A stretch of DNA of 64,000 nucleotides. It comes from Wolbachia endosymbiont of Ctenocephalides felis wCfeF. Its GTDB lineage: Bacteria > Pseudomonadota > Alphaproteobacteria > Rickettsiales > Anaplasmataceae. Below, in pieces: positions 29,532-38,918 of the stretch. Position 1 is the first letter of the stretch; each line of letters starts with the position of its first letter. The stretch covers positions 1-64,000 of the forward strand of contig CP116767.1 in the NCBI GenBank assembly GCA_028571325.1, read 5' to 3'. The notes below the pieces were generated by a model. It saw only the letters and a program-made list of their open reading frames with translations, was not told where the DNA came from and ran no database searches. A program made the position numbers and the translations under genes.

Positions 29532-30971
29532 TTACATAGCCTCTCCTATTTTAACATCAATAGATATATTTTGCTTTTTAGTAACAGGCAAACTAGAAAT
29601 ATCAACGTCATAGGTGCGAAAGTTATTGTTTAATTTTTTTTGTAGTTCCTTGTATTGATGAGAAATATCTTTACCAGACTGAAAGTCAAACCTTAAAGCT
29701 GTAGTAATATAATTTTCCGTCTCATTATAACTCCACTCAAATGATTGAAGTTCTACACCCGGTACTTTTAATCTTTCTACATACCTCACTTGTACAAGAG
29801 GAGAATATTCCATCTTAGATAAAATGTTATTGATGTTAATAAAATCATAGACCTCACTTATTTTTTTTACATTATAGCTTTGGCTGAGTTTCATTAATTG
29901 ATTATCTAATGCTCCCTTTTTTGCTGATAAATTACCAGCAACGTTAAGATTCGAGTGCAAATTTAACAAATAAAGGGTGTTGATTACAATTAAAATTGAA
30001 GCAAAGTATAGAAAAATTCGCGGAGAGTGCAAATAAAGGTAATTTAATAGATAAAATTCTTTAGTTTCTTTTGTATTGAAAATAGCTGCCGGCTTATTCT
30101 TAAAACTGTGGAATAGAATTATGGTATCGCAGAAACTGTCTTTCTCACTTACAGCTAATTCTAACCCTAGCAATTTGCCCAGCTCATATGGAGTTAATAT
30201 GTTCACGCTATTCTCCGAAAAACTTATGACTGATAAACTAGTCTTAATATCTTCTGGTACTACCATGCAAAGGTCGATAAGGTCGTTTTTCTTGAGGCCA
30301 AACTTAGTTAAAGACCGAATAGTATTTCGCACTTCTTGATATATTCCACCCGCAATAATTCCTGGTAGATTATCTTTAGTAAACGGCACTAAACGCGTAA
30401 ATACCATTTTACTCTCTTTAAAAACCACTTGCCTATAGCCTCCAGTTTTGGTTGCAACAACTATGATCTTCCAATTATCAGGATCCTTATAGAAGACCTT
30501 TTTTGCCATATTATCTATTTCTATAGGAAACATTAATATTCCCTTAAAATTAGAGCCTATCTCTATAAACACATTCAACCAATATTCCACTAAGTGTTTT
30601 GCTTTCGATGAAACAAGAAGATAATACCAGTTTTGGTTAGATTTATTTGGCTTCTCAACCAAATAAACTGAGCTTATATCGTTATTGCGAGCAAAATGCT
30701 CCACCTTTGCTTTTGCTGATAGGTAGGCACTAATCCTATTTACTTTTGGAATGGACTGTAGCAAGTAATTCTGATCTGCATGATTGAGCACTAGATACAA
30801 AGGTGCTTTTTTATCCGATGAAAGGCATAAACTTAGATCAGATACTGCTTTATCATTTTTGTCCTTAATGAAATATCTTTTATTTAAAGTGTTATTTTTG
30901 AAATATAGTAATATTATACCTCCTTCTCCAACAGAAAGCATGAACCTACTTTTGGATTTAAAACTAAACAT
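29532..30971 (-). CDS. GspL/PilM-PilN-like inner-membrane protein (tentative)
   Basis: A 479-residue protein. The N-terminal ~310 residues look like the actin-like cytoplasmic domain of GspL/PilM: MLSVGEGGIILLYF start, paired strand blocks, and a segment WYYLLVSSKAKHLVEYWLNVFIEIG with a later ILMFPIEIDNM. A membrane helix follows at about 318-340 (IFLYFASILIVINTLYLL), then a coiled coil and a periplasmic ferredoxin-like domain (VPGVELQSFEWSYNETENYITTALRFDF) such as PilN or GspL carries. It leads a three-gene operon whose other members look like PilO/GspM and PilP/GspC. No secretin, ATPase or pilin is in this window. Confidence 0.6.
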   Translation of the reverse strand: MFSFKSKSRFMLSVGEGGIILLYFKNNTLNKRYFIKDKNDKAVSDLSLCLSSDKKAPLYLVLNHADQNYLLQSIPKVNRISAYLSAKAKVEHFARNNDISSVYLVEKPNKSNQNWYYLLVSSKAKHLVEYWLNVFIEIGSNFKGILMFPIEIDNMAKKVFYKDPDNWKIIVVATKTGGYRQVVFKESKMVFTRLVPFTKDNLPGIIAGGIYQEVRNTIRSLTKFGLKKNDLIDLCMVVPEDIKTSLSVISFSENSVNILTPYELGKLLGLELAVSEKDSFCDTIILFHSFKNKPAAIFNTKETKEFYLLNYLYLHSPRIFLYFASILIVINTLYLLNLHSNLNVAGNLSAKKGALDNQLMKLSQSYNVKKISEVYDFININNILSKMEYSPLVQVRYVERLKVPGVELQSFEWSYNETENYITTALRFDFQSGKDISHQYKELQKKLNNNFRTYDVDISSLPVTKKQNISIDVKIGEAM

Positions 30972-31157
30972 ATTAACAGAGTGTATACTTATCCATAATT
31001 AAAAAAGCAATTTATTGAAATTTATTAAATGTTATAGGGAAATATTGTTATAAATTTCTACAACAACATTATTTATATTATAATTTATTGATAAATTTAG
31101 TACTAATATTAACCCATTTATATAACAAAATTAAGAAAATTTATTTTACAATTTTAA

Positions 31158-31186
31158 TTGACATAAATCATTAACCTGGTTATGAT
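31158..31186 (+). promoter_or_regulatory. Strong consensus promoter with no annotated gene
   Basis: TTGACA at 31158-31163, a 17-bp spacer and TATGAT at 31181-31186, reading rightward toward the 3' end of the hemY-like gene on the other strand. The only candidate product is a 31-codon frame starting GTG at 31217. The rest of the 31003-31270 spacer is AT-rich and empty. Confidence 0.5.
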
Positions 31187-31216
31187 TAATATAGTATTAA
31201 TACGTGAGGTAAAAAA

Positions 31217-31312
31217 GTGGTATCTGTGCAGCTAAGCAGTGTGAGAAATGATAGCTATATATATAAGCTACTATTGAACATAATACACACAATTAAAGCC
31301 ATTACAACTTGA
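31217..31312 (+). CDS. Possible 31-residue small protein
   Basis: A short frame, GTG start, reading MVSVQLSSVRNDSYIYKLLL and ending at TGA 31312. It has GAGGT six bases upstream and a consensus promoter 30 bases upstream. It overlaps the 3' end of the convergent hemY-like gene by 42 bases. No family is recognised. It may equally be an antisense RNA rather than a protein gene. Confidence 0.25.
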   Translation: MVSVQLSSVRNDSYIYKLLLNIIHTIKAITT

Positions 31313-32491
31313 ACACTTGTAATCCCACTGCTTTAGCTGTTTACTACAGTTTTTACATTTCCAACATGGGTCAGGCAAAGCTTCTGAGCCCATCTTGTTT
31401 AGTAAGTGAACTGCCTCGTCGTATTCTTGCAATTTAATTTTAAGCCGCACCATAATAAGGTAGATTGAGATGTAATTAGCTTTTTTCATAGCAATGTCTA
31501 GATGTTGATTTGCAAGATCATACTTACCTAAGCTAATTGAAGACAAAGCAAGTAAACAATAACTAAAATAATAATCAGGACGCAAGCCGTATAGTCTTTC
31601 AGCACCTTTACTATTTAAACTGATGTAAATTTTTGCTGACTCAGGAGTAGGATTTACTGTATACTCTGCCTCTAGTACTGCAGAAGCTTTTCTGACTTTT
31701 CCAAGTTTTATATATAATTTCGCCGTTAAATAATTGATAGGCTGAAAAGTTGCGCAATGATTTTGTGCTCTAAATAAAGACTTTATAGCTTCCTTATAAT
31801 TCCCTTTACTTTCATATTGCTTTGCCAAAGCGCAATAAAAAACTGCTAACATTTTTTTGCAATCAAAAGGAAGAAAAATATTGAACTTCGCAGCTTCCTT
31901 TAACTTCAAAATTGCGCAAGCCCAATCTTCTTGCAATATGCAATGCTCTATTTGAAAGGGAATAGACAGAATTTTATCATTAACCGAACTTGAGCAATAC
32001 TCTATGAATTTTTGAAAGATTGCCCCCTCTTGTTTGAGGTGGACAATCAGTTTATTGGCCAGAAGCAGAGCTAAGTTGCGATTTTTACTTGCAATGCTTG
32101 TTAAACCGTTGCTGAAGAAGCTGTAATTTCCCATCTTACCTGAGTTAAAGAGCTTTATTAAAGATAACTTATCACTTTCCTCATTTAGATTTTTAACTAG
32201 CTTGTGAGCGTTCTCTGTATTGCCCAAATCCATGCTAAAAAGAGCTTCAAAAAGAAGCAATTCTTCTCTATCCTTTCTTCTATTCCTTATGTTGGCAAAT
32301 GTTGATGAAATGGAAGAACAAAAGCGTGCAAGTATAATTAATAAAAACAATAAAAATACACAAGCAAAAATAATGAAATATAGATCAACACTTATAGTGT
32401 AACTGCCTAATTCTAATCTCATTACTTCACCGCTCACTTTGACCCATATGCCAAATAAAAAAGAGAGAGCGAAAATTATGAAGTAAATCAT
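31271..32491 (-). CDS. HemY-like TPR membrane protein
   Basis: A 406-residue protein with two N-terminal membrane helices (about 2-16 and 36-57), then TPR-like helical repeats (for example LFEALFSMDLGNTENAHKL and ALAKQYESKGNYKEAIKSLFRAQNH), then a C-terminal zinc-ribbon-like motif PCWKCKNCSKQLKQWDYKCSSCNGF. This is the layout of alphaproteobacterial HemY-type proteins; the Cys4 tail also resembles LapB. The precise role of the family is uncertain; it sits by haem genes in related bacteria, but not necessarily as an enzyme. Its ATG overlaps the stop of the mitofilin-like gene (ATGA), the same pairing seen in other Alphaproteobacteria. Confidence 0.82.
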   Translation of the reverse strand: MIYFIIFALSFLFGIWVKVSGEVMRLELGSYTISVDLYFIIFACVFLLFLLIILARFCSSISSTFANIRNRRKDREELLLFEALFSMDLGNTENAHKLVKNLNEESDKLSLIKLFNSGKMGNYSFFSNGLTSIASKNRNLALLLANKLIVHLKQEGAIFQKFIEYCSSSVNDKILSIPFQIEHCILQEDWACAILKLKEAAKFNIFLPFDCKKMLAVFYCALAKQYESKGNYKEAIKSLFRAQNHCATFQPINYLTAKLYIKLGKVRKASAVLEAEYTVNPTPESAKIYISLNSKGAERLYGLRPDYYFSYCLLALSSISLGKYDLANQHLDIAMKKANYISIYLIMVRLKIKLQEYDEAVHLLNKMGSEALPDPCWKCKNCSKQLKQWDYKCSSCNGFNCVYYVQ

Positions 32492-33219
32492 GAGATATAT
32501 TGTAATAAGTGATGATATATTATTGAAATATTCCTAGAAGCTACAATAAAACCATTCAATTTACTGAGCCATGGTTTAAATTCTGGATGTGTTAAATCGC
32601 CTATTGTAGTAGCTATGCTCTGCCAATCATTATCGTTTATTGACTCTTCAATTTCTGCCAACTTTACTCTCAATGGATCGTTTTTATCTTTTACCTTTAT
32701 CCAGTTGGAAATGATTCTTTTAAAGAATGTACTCTTATTATAGTCAATAACAGCAATGGTCTTTTCAAAAGATAACTTTAACTCATGTAAAGTACTTACC
32801 TCTTTTAAACTTTCCAATTCACTCACTGCATTCTCTATCTCTGGATCGTCAAGCTCCGATATTAAAGGCTTTATTGAATTTACATGATTATCAAATCTCG
32901 CTTCTTGTAATAACGAACTCTTCATTTTAATCACAAGTAGCAGCAATTTTGCGAGGTTCTTATGCCTTGAGCTACCATCACCTTGCTCACATTGAGTGTG
33001 CAGATTTCTCTTTAGTTCAAACATCTTTTTTTCTATTCTAGATTGATTAACCTCAAGTAACATCTTGAGCTCATCTATGTTTTCCATCAAAACCTTTATA
33101 TTGTCCTCGCTTTCTTGCCGATTTATTTTTAAAAATACTATGTTATTTATTGTAATATAACTGACAAATAATAGCATAATTAAGAACCAACCTATGCATT
33201 TTTGCTGAGTATCATTCAT
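32488..33219 (-). CDS. Mitofilin/Mic60-like inner-membrane protein
   Basis: A 243-residue protein with one membrane helix (about 10-30), a coiled coil (about 35-75), and a helical C-terminal domain. The start at 33219 (MNDTQQKC) has GGAG about ten bases upstream and overlaps the end of lolC. The sequence itself is weakly conserved; the identification rests on topology plus the gene order mitofilin-hemY, which is characteristic of Alphaproteobacteria, where the upstream gene is a homologue of Mic60, the mitochondrial crista-junction protein. Its length is short for the family, consistent with genome reduction. Confidence 0.65.
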   Translation of the reverse strand: MNDTQQKCIGWFLIMLLFVSYITINNIVFLKINRQESEDNIKVLMENIDELKMLLEVNQSRIEKKMFELKRNLHTQCEQGDGSSRHKNLAKLLLLVIKMKSSLLQEARFDNHVNSIKPLISELDDPEIENAVSELESLKEVSTLHELKLSFEKTIAVIDYNKSTFFKRIISNWIKVKDKNDPLRVKLAEIEESINDNDWQSIATTIGDLTHPEFKPWLSKLNGFIVASRNISIIYHHLLQYIS

Positions 33220-34441
33220 ACCGTAGTATCTCCGCAGGATCTTGTGCAGCTGCTTGTAATGCAGGAGCAATTGTTGCTAAAAATGACAGGAATAATGCAA
33301 GTGCAGAAATGTTTACTACGTCTTGGGGAACTAATATCACTGGCAAGCTTGAAAAAAAGTATATCATAGGATCAAACAATTTAACGTTAGTGATGCCCTC
33401 TAAAAACACTCTAATATTTTCAATATTGAGAGAAAAAACAACACCTATAATACAGCCAAGACAAGTTCCTATAAAACCAATCAGTAGCCCACAAGTGCAA
33501 AATATGCGCATAATGCTTCCAGTTGTTGCACCAAATGTACGCATAATTGCAATTGCAGATTTCTTTTCTTGCACTATCATCATTAAATTTGAGACAATAT
33601 TGAACGCTGCCACAATTATAATCAAAGTGAGAATTAAAAACATTACATTTCTTTCAGTCTTTAAAGCATTAAAATAGTGGCTTTGTTGTAATTGCCAACT
33701 TTCAGCTTCCATTCCTGTTTCTTTTTCTATAGCATTTGCTAGCTCATTAGCCTTAGTAATGTCATCTACAAATACTTCTATATTTCTTACACTATCTTTG
33801 TAATTAAAAAAAGCCTGTGCTGATTTTATGGGCATATACATTAAAGTATTATCATACTCAAACATACCCATATCAAATATTGCGACAACCTCATATTCTT
33901 TCATTCTCGGCATCTCATCGAACAATGCATCAAATCCTTCAGGTGATATAAGCACAATTTTATTGCCACAGTCAATGTTCAAAGCTTCTGCTAATCGTGC
34001 TCCTATTATCACCCCTTCATCAAAATTTTTTACATTACCCACAATTACATTATTTGTAACAGTAGTATTATTAAATAAGTCTTTAACTGATACGCCTCGC
34101 ACCACGCTACCTGTAATTTTACCATTTGCTGCAATGATAACTTGGTCACTGGTCATAGGAGTTGCTTTCAATACGCCTGAAATCTTCTCAATAGATTTTG
34201 ATACTGCATGGTAATCTGAATTTATATTTCTATCGAAATAAACATTAACATGGCCATCAATGCCAAGTATTGAGTCAAGCAACTTTGCCCTAAATCCGTT
34301 CATTACAGACATCACCACTATTAGCGTTGCAACTCCAAGAGCAATGCCAATAATAGAAAACAAAGTCATGATAGAGCAAAACCTGGCATTTTTTGCTCGC
34401 AAATAGCGAATAGCCATAGTAACTTCAAAGGCAATGGACAT
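33212..34441 (-). CDS. lolC: Lipoprotein-releasing ABC transporter permease
   Basis: LolC/E with the ATPase LolD extracts lipoproteins from the inner membrane and passes them to LolA. The 409-residue protein has the family start (FEVTMAIRYLRAKNARFCSIMTLFSIIGIALGVATLIVVMSVMNGF), a large periplasmic domain (about 45-260), and three C-terminal helices with the FtsX-like MMIVQEKKSAIAIMRTFGAT loop. The letter C is chosen by convention; many Alphaproteobacteria have a single LolC/E permease. lolD is not adjacent. The next gene overlaps by eight bases. Confidence 0.93.
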   Translation of the reverse strand: MSIAFEVTMAIRYLRAKNARFCSIMTLFSIIGIALGVATLIVVMSVMNGFRAKLLDSILGIDGHVNVYFDRNINSDYHAVSKSIEKISGVLKATPMTSDQVIIAANGKITGSVVRGVSVKDLFNNTTVTNNVIVGNVKNFDEGVIIGARLAEALNIDCGNKIVLISPEGFDALFDEMPRMKEYEVVAIFDMGMFEYDNTLMYMPIKSAQAFFNYKDSVRNIEVFVDDITKANELANAIEKETGMEAESWQLQQSHYFNALKTERNVMFLILTLIIIVAAFNIVSNLMMIVQEKKSAIAIMRTFGATTGSIMRIFCTCGLLIGFIGTCLGCIIGVVFSLNIENIRVFLEGITNVKLFDPMIYFFSSLPVILVPQDVVNISALALFLSFLATIAPALQAAAQDPAEILRYE

Positions 34442-34589
34442 TACAAAATATTTTGAAGTTAAACATTATACTCCTGAGATTTCATATAATTGTAGACTTT
34501 TCTTCACTTAAAAACTAGAGATTTTTATTTCTTGAAATTTAAAATGCTCATAGAGTATCTCTAGATCCTGCTTACGGTAACTATAAGAA

Positions 34590-35020
34590 ATTCACTGAAA
34601 AAAAGAAAAAGAAGCCCTGGCCATTGTCTATTTTCAGTATTGGCGTTTTTTTAAGTCCTAAACGCTGCAATTTAGCGACTTTTAAACTGCAACAGACCCT
34701 TAGCTTAAGCGCTAAGAAACTTACTAAGCAGAAAAAAAGACAAAAGAATCCCGTTGTAGAAGTTGCTCACTCTCTAATCCTGCAAATTGGCGTACTATAC
34801 TGTCTTAAACGACTTATAAGCGCGTTTCAGCTTGTATAGGGAAAAACCTAGAAATCTAGGTAAAATTAATAAAGACATAAGGTGCACATAGTGCAAAAAA
34901 TTAAACATAAGACGCCAACCTTAATACTCTTGTCGTTTAATCTGCACAGATGAAGATAACTGAATACCTCCAATAATATGATAACGGGACTGGCGAAGGT
35001 TGTCAAGTAGTTTTTTTGTT
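34590..35020 (-). repeat. Dispersed promoter-bearing repeat, copy 5
   Basis: TTGACA at 35006-35001 and TATCAT at 34983-34978, 17 bp apart, reading leftward. Very close to copy 3 at 22.1 kb. It fills most of the gap 34442-35157; 34442-34589 and 35021-35157 show nothing else except a TATAAT at 35144-35149 close to the next start. Confidence 0.85.
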
Positions 35021-35157
35021 TCACGTCAGCTTGTAGGCTTATGCTCGTGTAGTGCATGATTTGGTATTGGCTATACGTACAACGAAGCTTCCTAAAAACA
35101 CTTTGTAATGGGTCAATTTCCGAGTATAAAGCAGAAATATCGCTATAATAACAAAGT

Positions 35158-35895
35158 ATGCTAATTGGGAACTTAATAAGGCAAGCTACTAAAGTTGGGA
35201 ATAGTGAGAATACCACACGGTATATAGAGTATCTCTACCAATTTGAGAAGTTTAGGAACACACTAAATCTTACTTTATCACTAATAAAGCAAAATAGGCT
35301 CTCATTTGAAGTATATCGAGAGGGATTAGTGGATATGGAAGAAGGGGTGTGTAAGACAATTCAATCTTCCGTTGCAAATAGGTACGTTATTGTGCTGAGA
35401 AGGTCAAATCCGTACATTATAGTACATGAACTTTCACATATGGTTGAAAATGAGCTGAACCTGAAGCTAGAGCAGGAGTTTCTCCATAAAGTCTATCAGG
35501 ATATTGAGCAGAACCTAAAGCAAGCAAATATTCTTGTACAGAGAATTATCGGTCAAGTTATATTTAAGGAGATACAAGCTTATCAGACTGCAAAATCACG
35601 CGCATCGGAATTATTTGCACGCTATTTTGAGCTATTTGCTTGGGCTCAGGAGGTTTACCCTAAAGATAAAGAGTACTTAATTCGCACTCAGGATTTAAAC
35701 AGGGTATTCCTTGCTACTGACCAATGGAAAAAGAGTTGCCTGGACCCACAAATAATGGACAGAATAGATAAGGAAGTAAAGGAATACAGCAATAAAACTG
35801 CCATTCAAGACGTAACCAAAGTGCAAAGTAGCTGGACTGGTAAATTTTCTCCTGGGGACAAAAAAATTAGCTCTATCTTCGGAGATGATGATTAA
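35158..35895 (+). CDS. Putative HExxH zinc metalloprotease
   Basis: A 245-residue protein. The segment YIIVHELSHMVENEL contains the zincin motif HExxH (HELSH at 90-94). A downstream acidic residue in a helix (AKSRASELFARYFELFAWA, about 145-163) is well placed to be the third zinc ligand, as in gluzincins. There is no signal peptide or membrane helix. The overall fold is not one I recognise, and the similarity to phage or toxin-type peptidases is only a suggestion. The ATG is just eight bases from a TATAAT, so the message could be nearly leaderless; the next in-frame ATG is at residue 59. It lies between a dispersed repeat and tsaD. Confidence 0.7.
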   Translation: MLIGNLIRQATKVGNSENTTRYIEYLYQFEKFRNTLNLTLSLIKQNRLSFEVYREGLVDMEEGVCKTIQSSVANRYVIVLRRSNPYIIVHELSHMVENELNLKLEQEFLHKVYQDIEQNLKQANILVQRIIGQVIFKEIQAYQTAKSRASELFARYFELFAWAQEVYPKDKEYLIRTQDLNRVFLATDQWKKSCLDPQIMDRIDKEVKEYSNKTAIQDVTKVQSSWTGKFSPGDKKISSIFGDDD

Positions 35896-35966
35896 CTTAG
35901 CAGAATATAGTTAACTTTCACGGCATTTTAGAGTATAGTTTTTATAATTAAAGTGCTCGAATATAC

Positions 35967-36974
35967 GTGAAAACTATCTTAGCTGTTGAAACAAGCTGCG
36001 ATGAAACTGCAGCAGCAATTGTAAATAGTGATAAGCAAATCCTTGCCCACGAGATTCTTTCTCAAATAGAACACAAAAAACGCGGTGGGGTGATCCCTGA
36101 AATAGCGTCACGCGCTCATATGGAGCATTTGAGCGGTCTAATAAAAAGCGCTATAGAAAAATCTAACCTTAATTTTTGTGATCTGGATGCGATTGCAGCA
36201 ACATCAGGACCGGGGCTCATAGGTGGATTAATAGTTGGCACAATGATGGCCAAAGCAATTGCACATGCAGCACAAAAACCATTCATTGCAGTTAATCATT
36301 TGGAAGCACATGCGCTGGTTATTAGGCTACTATATGAAGTCAAATTTCCGTTTTTAGTCCTATTAATATCAGGCGGTCATTGCCAATTTTTAATTGCGCA
36401 GGATGTGGGTAAATACATTAAACTTGGAGAAACGCTGGACGATTCGTTGGGTGAAGCGTTTGATAAAGTTGCTAAGATGCTGGGTTTAAGCTATCCTGGA
36501 GGTCCACTAATTGAAAAATTAGCTAAAAAAGGTGATGGTACAAGATTTAAACTTCCAAGGGCGATGAGAAAACGTCCTGGATGCGATCTTTCATTTTCTG
36601 GGATCAAAACAGCAGTGAAAAACTTAGTGCAAGAACTTGAAATGAGCGAGCAAGATGTGTGTGATGTATGCGCTTCATTTCAAGAGTGTATTGGCGATAT
36701 ACTCCTCGATAGAGTCAAAAATGCGGTTATTATGGCTGCATCTTTAAATATCAAAATCAATGATTTTGTAATTACTGGCGGGGTTGCAGCAAATAGTTTC
36801 CTGAGAGAGAAATTAAAAAAACACATAAACTTGAACGTATTTTTTCCCCCAAGCAACCTATGTACAGACAATGCAGTAATGGTTGGGTGGACAGGCATTG
36901 AAAAATTACAGAAGAGTTATATGGATTCACTCAATTTTGCACCAAGGCCAAAGTGGGAATTGGAAAGTCACTAA
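35967..36974 (+). CDS. tsaD: tRNA N6-threonylcarbamoyladenosine transferase
   Basis: TsaD transfers threonylcarbamoyl to A37 of tRNAs reading ANN codons, with TsaB and TsaE. The 335-residue protein has the ASKHA-type start TILAVETSCDETAAAIV, the metal-binding pair in EIASRAHMEH, the second His in VNHLEAHAL, the glycine motif LISGGHCQF, and VTGGVAANSFLR near the end. Start is GTG at 35967; no ATG fits. All catalytic motifs are intact. Confidence 0.97.
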   Translation: MKTILAVETSCDETAAAIVNSDKQILAHEILSQIEHKKRGGVIPEIASRAHMEHLSGLIKSAIEKSNLNFCDLDAIAATSGPGLIGGLIVGTMMAKAIAHAAQKPFIAVNHLEAHALVIRLLYEVKFPFLVLLISGGHCQFLIAQDVGKYIKLGETLDDSLGEAFDKVAKMLGLSYPGGPLIEKLAKKGDGTRFKLPRAMRKRPGCDLSFSGIKTAVKNLVQELEMSEQDVCDVCASFQECIGDILLDRVKNAVIMAASLNIKINDFVITGGVAANSFLREKLKKHINLNVFFPPSNLCTDNAVMVGWTGIEKLQKSYMDSLNFAPRPKWELESH

Positions 36975-37149
36975 TGACTCTCAATTCTGAATTAGGTGGT
37001 AAAGAAAGCTATTTCTTTTTGCCATTGTTTATATTTTCTATTCGTGTATATTAATATTTTACTATATTAACTTAAAGTTAGTAGCTGCTGTTAATATTTT
37101 TGCAATAAAAATTGTATATGGTGCATGTAATCAAGTTAAAAGGAAGATT

Positions 37150-38892
37150 GTGGAAATCACGCCATCGATAAAAAAGGAATTGAAGCAAAGCACGCTATAC
37201 ACCTGCTTAGAGAAGTGTAAAAGTGCATTTTGGTTCATTTTCTGGTTTAGTTCAGGGATCAACTTGTTAATGTTATTCCTGCCACTTTATACCTCTCAGG
37301 TGCTTGATCGGGTGATATCGAGTGAAAGCGTATCGACGCTAGTTATGCTAACAATCATCACTTTATCCGCATTCGCGTGTTCTGCAATGCTCGAAACCTG
37401 TCGATATCTAGCCATGGCAAAGATTGGTGACTGGATCGATAAAGCCGCAACACCAGATCTGATAGTAAGATCAATCAGGCTGACATCAGTGCAGAGCTCA
37501 ACTTCCAGTGGTGAAGCAATACGAGATCTTGGAGTGATAAAAAACTTTATTACAGGAAATGGTATATTCTCACTATTTGATACCCCATGGTCATTAATTT
37601 ACCTTGTTGTGATCTTTATGATACATACCTCTACAGGGTTTATAGCTATTGCTGGAATCGTTATATTAGTTTCTATGGCAGTATGGAATGAACTTGCTAC
37701 TAAACGCATATTGCAAGAAACCAACGAAGAAACTATACGGAATATCAATGCCATAGATGTTGCAACAAGAAATGCAGAAGTGGTTGAAGCTATGGGTATG
37801 TCAGAATTCATAGTTTCTGATTGGTGCAAACGAAACGACCAGAACCGCGCAATGCAAATCAAAGCACAAAATCGCTCTAACGTAATTACTGGAATCACTA
37901 AGTTTCTGCGCTCGACTTTGCAAATATCGGTAATTGGAACAGGTGCATTACTTGCAATTACAGCCCATAAGACTGCCGGTAGCATCATTGCTGCCTCAAT
38001 TTTAATGGGTAGAGTATTGGCTCCATTTGATGCAGCAGTTCATACTTGGAAATTTCTAAATCAGGCCAGAATGTCGTATGGTAGGCTGCAAAGACTTATA
38101 CTCACATCACCAAAAAGAGAACAAACTATGGCTCTACCAGAACCTGAAGGAAGACTAGAATTTGATAGAGTATTTTTTACTCCTTATGGGAGCAACAAAC
38201 CAACAATAAAAGGGATATCATTTGTTATAGAGCCAGGAGATGTGGTGGGCGTTATTGGTGCAAGTGCTTCTGGTAAATCAACCATTGCAAAGCTAACCGT
38301 TGGTGTATGGAAGCCCATATCCGGTGTAGTCAGGCTAGACGGCGCTGATGTGTACACTTGGAACCGCGAAAATTTTGGCAATTATGTTGGTTATTTACCT
38401 CAGGATATTGAGTTATTTAACACCAGTGTCAAAGCCAATATTGCTCGCATGAGACCAGACCCAAATCCTGAAGAAATAATCAAAGCAGCAAAAATTGCAG
38501 GAATACATGAATTAATACTGAGTTTACCAAATGGATATGATACAACGATAGGGAGCTTTGGAGTGACACTTTCTGGTGGGCAGAAACAACTGCTCGGCCT
38601 TGCAAGAGCTTTTTATGGAAACACAAAGCTTTTGGTGCTTGATGAGCCAAATGCTAACCTAGACAGTAGTGGGGAGGCATGCTTAATTAATGCAATCAAC
38701 GTTGCAAGAAAGCAAAATACCACAACTATTATCATAACTCACAAACTACCGTTATTATCCGTGGTTGATAAGGTAGTTCTCATGTCAGATGGCGTTATTT
38801 ATGCTATGGGACCGAGAGATGAGATTTTAAGCAAATTGGTTGCTCCATCATCAAATACTGCAGAAGGTGAATGTTCTTCAGCAAATGGTTAG
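37150..38892 (+). CDS. Type I secretion ABC transporter (PrtD/AprD type)
   Basis: A 580-residue half transporter: membrane domain (about 25-310) with SSGINLLMLFLPLYTSQVLDRVI, the typical PrtD opening, then an ATPase domain with Walker A GASASGKST, signature LSGGQKQ, Walker B LLVLDEPNA and the switch His in IITHKL. This family partners with a membrane-fusion protein and TolC to export unfolded proteins in one step, and in Rickettsiales it is a candidate route for ankyrin effectors (known idea, not shown here). Start GTG 37150 with AGGAAG just upstream; no membrane-fusion gene is adjacent. The 175-base spacer upstream looks like a free-standing promoter region. Confidence 0.92.
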   Translation: MEITPSIKKELKQSTLYTCLEKCKSAFWFIFWFSSGINLLMLFLPLYTSQVLDRVISSESVSTLVMLTIITLSAFACSAMLETCRYLAMAKIGDWIDKAATPDLIVRSIRLTSVQSSTSSGEAIRDLGVIKNFITGNGIFSLFDTPWSLIYLVVIFMIHTSTGFIAIAGIVILVSMAVWNELATKRILQETNEETIRNINAIDVATRNAEVVEAMGMSEFIVSDWCKRNDQNRAMQIKAQNRSNVITGITKFLRSTLQISVIGTGALLAITAHKTAGSIIAASILMGRVLAPFDAAVHTWKFLNQARMSYGRLQRLILTSPKREQTMALPEPEGRLEFDRVFFTPYGSNKPTIKGISFVIEPGDVVGVIGASASGKSTIAKLTVGVWKPISGVVRLDGADVYTWNRENFGNYVGYLPQDIELFNTSVKANIARMRPDPNPEEIIKAAKIAGIHELILSLPNGYDTTIGSFGVTLSGGQKQLLGLARAFYGNTKLLVLDEPNANLDSSGEACLINAINVARKQNTTTIIITHKLPLLSVVDKVVLMSDGVIYAMGPRDEILSKLVAPSSNTAEGECSSANG

Positions 38893-38918
38893 TTGTTCTT
38901 TTTATATTACCTGTCCAC

